This document shows, piece by piece, positions 63,359 to 64,000 of a stretch of 64,000 bases of DNA (position 1 is the first letter of the stretch; every line of letters begins with the position of its first letter). The notes under the pieces were generated by a model. That model was not told the origin of the DNA and did not search any database. It was given only the letters and a program-made list of their open reading frames with translations. Position numbers and translations under genes: made by a program. The stretch comes from GWB2-37-7 sp942492835 (GTDB lineage Bacteria > Bacillota > Clostridia > Lutisporales > Lutisporaceae): NCBI GenBank assembly GCA_942492835.1, contig OW818645.1, positions 620,001-684,000 of the forward strand. The letters are read 5' to 3'.

Positions 63359-63611
63359 TCAAATAAAGTTTGCCTTTTCCTCCTCGTGAGTAGACATTAT
63401 TAACTGATTTTCTTTAAAATTACTTCTTAGAATGTTAATCAATGAAATATAGTTTATATCGTCCATTGTCTGAACAGGGTCGTCAATAAATACTCCTAGT
63501 CCCCTTTGATAATTTAAAAGTATTTTTGCAGTATATATGCATAAAGGTATTTCTATATTTTCTACTACTTTTTTTTGTGAACTCTCTTAATTTATCAGAA
63601 TAAATTTTATG
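63359..63611 (-). pseudogene. C-terminal fragment of an SMC/AAA-type ATPase, frameshifted
   Basis: The minus strand encodes VVENIEIPLCIYTAKILL, NYQRGLGVFIDDPVQTMDD and NYISLINILRSNFKENQLIM followed by STHEEEKANFI and stop. FIDDPVQTMDD is a Walker B with a D-loop and LIMSTHE the H-loop of SMC/RecN-like ATPases. Upstream, HKIYSDKLREFTKK continues in another frame after an A8 run, so a one-base slip separates them. The gene is cut near 63611, beside the repeat at 63614. Confidence 0.75.
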
Positions 63612-63613
63612 TG

Positions 63614-63651
63614 AAGGATATATCCCAGGCACCGCAGTTATCCAGTTATTT
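63614..63651. repeat. Dispersed 38-bp repeat, copy 2
   Basis: Matches 61231-61268 at 32 of 38 positions, including CCAGGCA and TCCAGTTATTT. It begins 3 bp beyond the 5' break of the ATPase fragment. Confidence 0.75.
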
Positions 63652-63671
63652 ATTACTAACTAGCAGATTTT

Positions 63672-64000
63672 TTACTTTCTTGCCTTAATGACACAAAACT
63701 CAACTTGTGTATCCTCTACTGGAAATCCATCAATTCCTGCCCCTTCTAGAATTTCACCTTTTGGTGTGGGTTTTATATCAGCTAAAAATGAATTGCAAAT
63801 TTTGATATCCCAGCCAGATTTTCTAAAGGTTTCTAATGCATTGTCCCTTGTTGCATAGGCTATATTACCATACTTATTCAGCAAATCTATATGGATTTTA
63901 TCATCTTTATTTACAAAAAACATAACTGCCATAAATTCTTTTTGAGTTATTCTGTTCAGTTCACTTACTACTTCTCCTGCCTGCTCTATATTTTGAAGAC
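63672..64000 (-). CDS. SAM-dependent methyltransferase-like protein, C-terminal part
   Basis: The frame is open to the window edge; about 108 C-terminal codons are visible. The ATG at 63932 is internal. LQNIEQAGEVVSELNRITQK resembles the region just after the SAM motifs of class I methyltransferases, and the end (FPVEDTQVEFCVIKARK) fits their last strand. The N-terminal SAM-binding half is outside the window, so identity is tentative. Confidence 0.55.
   Translation of the reverse strand, partial: LQNIEQAGEVVSELNRITQKEFMAVMFFVNKDDKIHIDLLNKYGNIAYATRDNALETFRKSGWDIKICNSFLADIKPTPKGEILEGAGIDGFPVEDTQVEFCVIKARK

Noticed and set aside
1..64000. CRISPR arrays
   Set aside because: No regularly spaced direct repeats of 24-37 bp were seen; the only tandem repeat is the 2 x 18-bp unit at 7531-7566.

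Overview
The window is AT-rich, mostly minus-strand DNA from a spore-forming, anaerobic, probably amino-acid-fermenting member of the Clostridia (Bacillota). The evidence is a GerA/GerB/GerC germinant receptor operon, indolepyruvate:ferredoxin oxidoreductase beside a phosphotransacylase, strong AGGAGG-type ribosome binding sites, a T-box leader on pheST, and a LysR/DUF3343 pair of the kind linked to selenium metabolism. No rRNA, tRNA, CRISPR array or prophage was seen.

Left part (1-20 kb): a truncated glycolipid-type glycosyltransferase; a polyamine block (spermidine synthase, PLP decarboxylase, and convergently methylthioadenosine phosphorylase, which clears the by-product of spermidine synthesis) with an asparaginase; then L25/Ctc, a free-standing pyruvate-kinase C-domain protein, a small unknown protein and a nitrilase-family amidase. 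The ger operon converges on a molybdopterin oxidoreductase plus UvrD-like helicase pair. Two alpha/beta hydrolases and a membrane chemoreceptor follow.

Middle part (20-50 kb): ptb-iorA-iorB (2-oxoacid to acyl-CoA to acyl-phosphate), a LUD protein, glutamine synthetase, an LCP ligase, DUF3343 divergent from LysR, DUF523, mutS2, a two-component system, a U32 hydroxylation protein, zapA, then pheT, pheS, a T-box leader and a previously uncalled 29-codon yqzL gene. Inserted between zapA and pheT is a tightly coupled seven-gene minus-strand operon (37.1-45.5 kb): OppF, OppB, an OppC fused to an extracellular M28-peptidase-like domain whose catalytic residues are replaced, OppD, a membrane-fusion protein, an ABC ATPase with nearly every catalytic motif degraded, and a FtsX/MacB-type permease. 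No solute-binding protein is present. This is the best candidate in the window for an undescribed system.

Right part (50-64 kb) is accessory: lipoproteins, small membrane proteins, a tandem ThiF/E1 protein whose first half is a degenerate adenylation domain, a radical SAM protein, a Qnr-like pentapeptide protein, an ANT(6)-like nucleotidyltransferase, an M24 peptidase, and a TetR-CPBP operon with a perfect palindromic operator. It also carries mobile debris: a 173-bp element with 23-bp inverted termini, dispersed GTGCCAGGCAC-type repeats sitting next to truncated genes (GNAT fragment, SMC-like ATPase fragment), and a duplicated gene tail. The window ends inside a methyltransferase-like gene.
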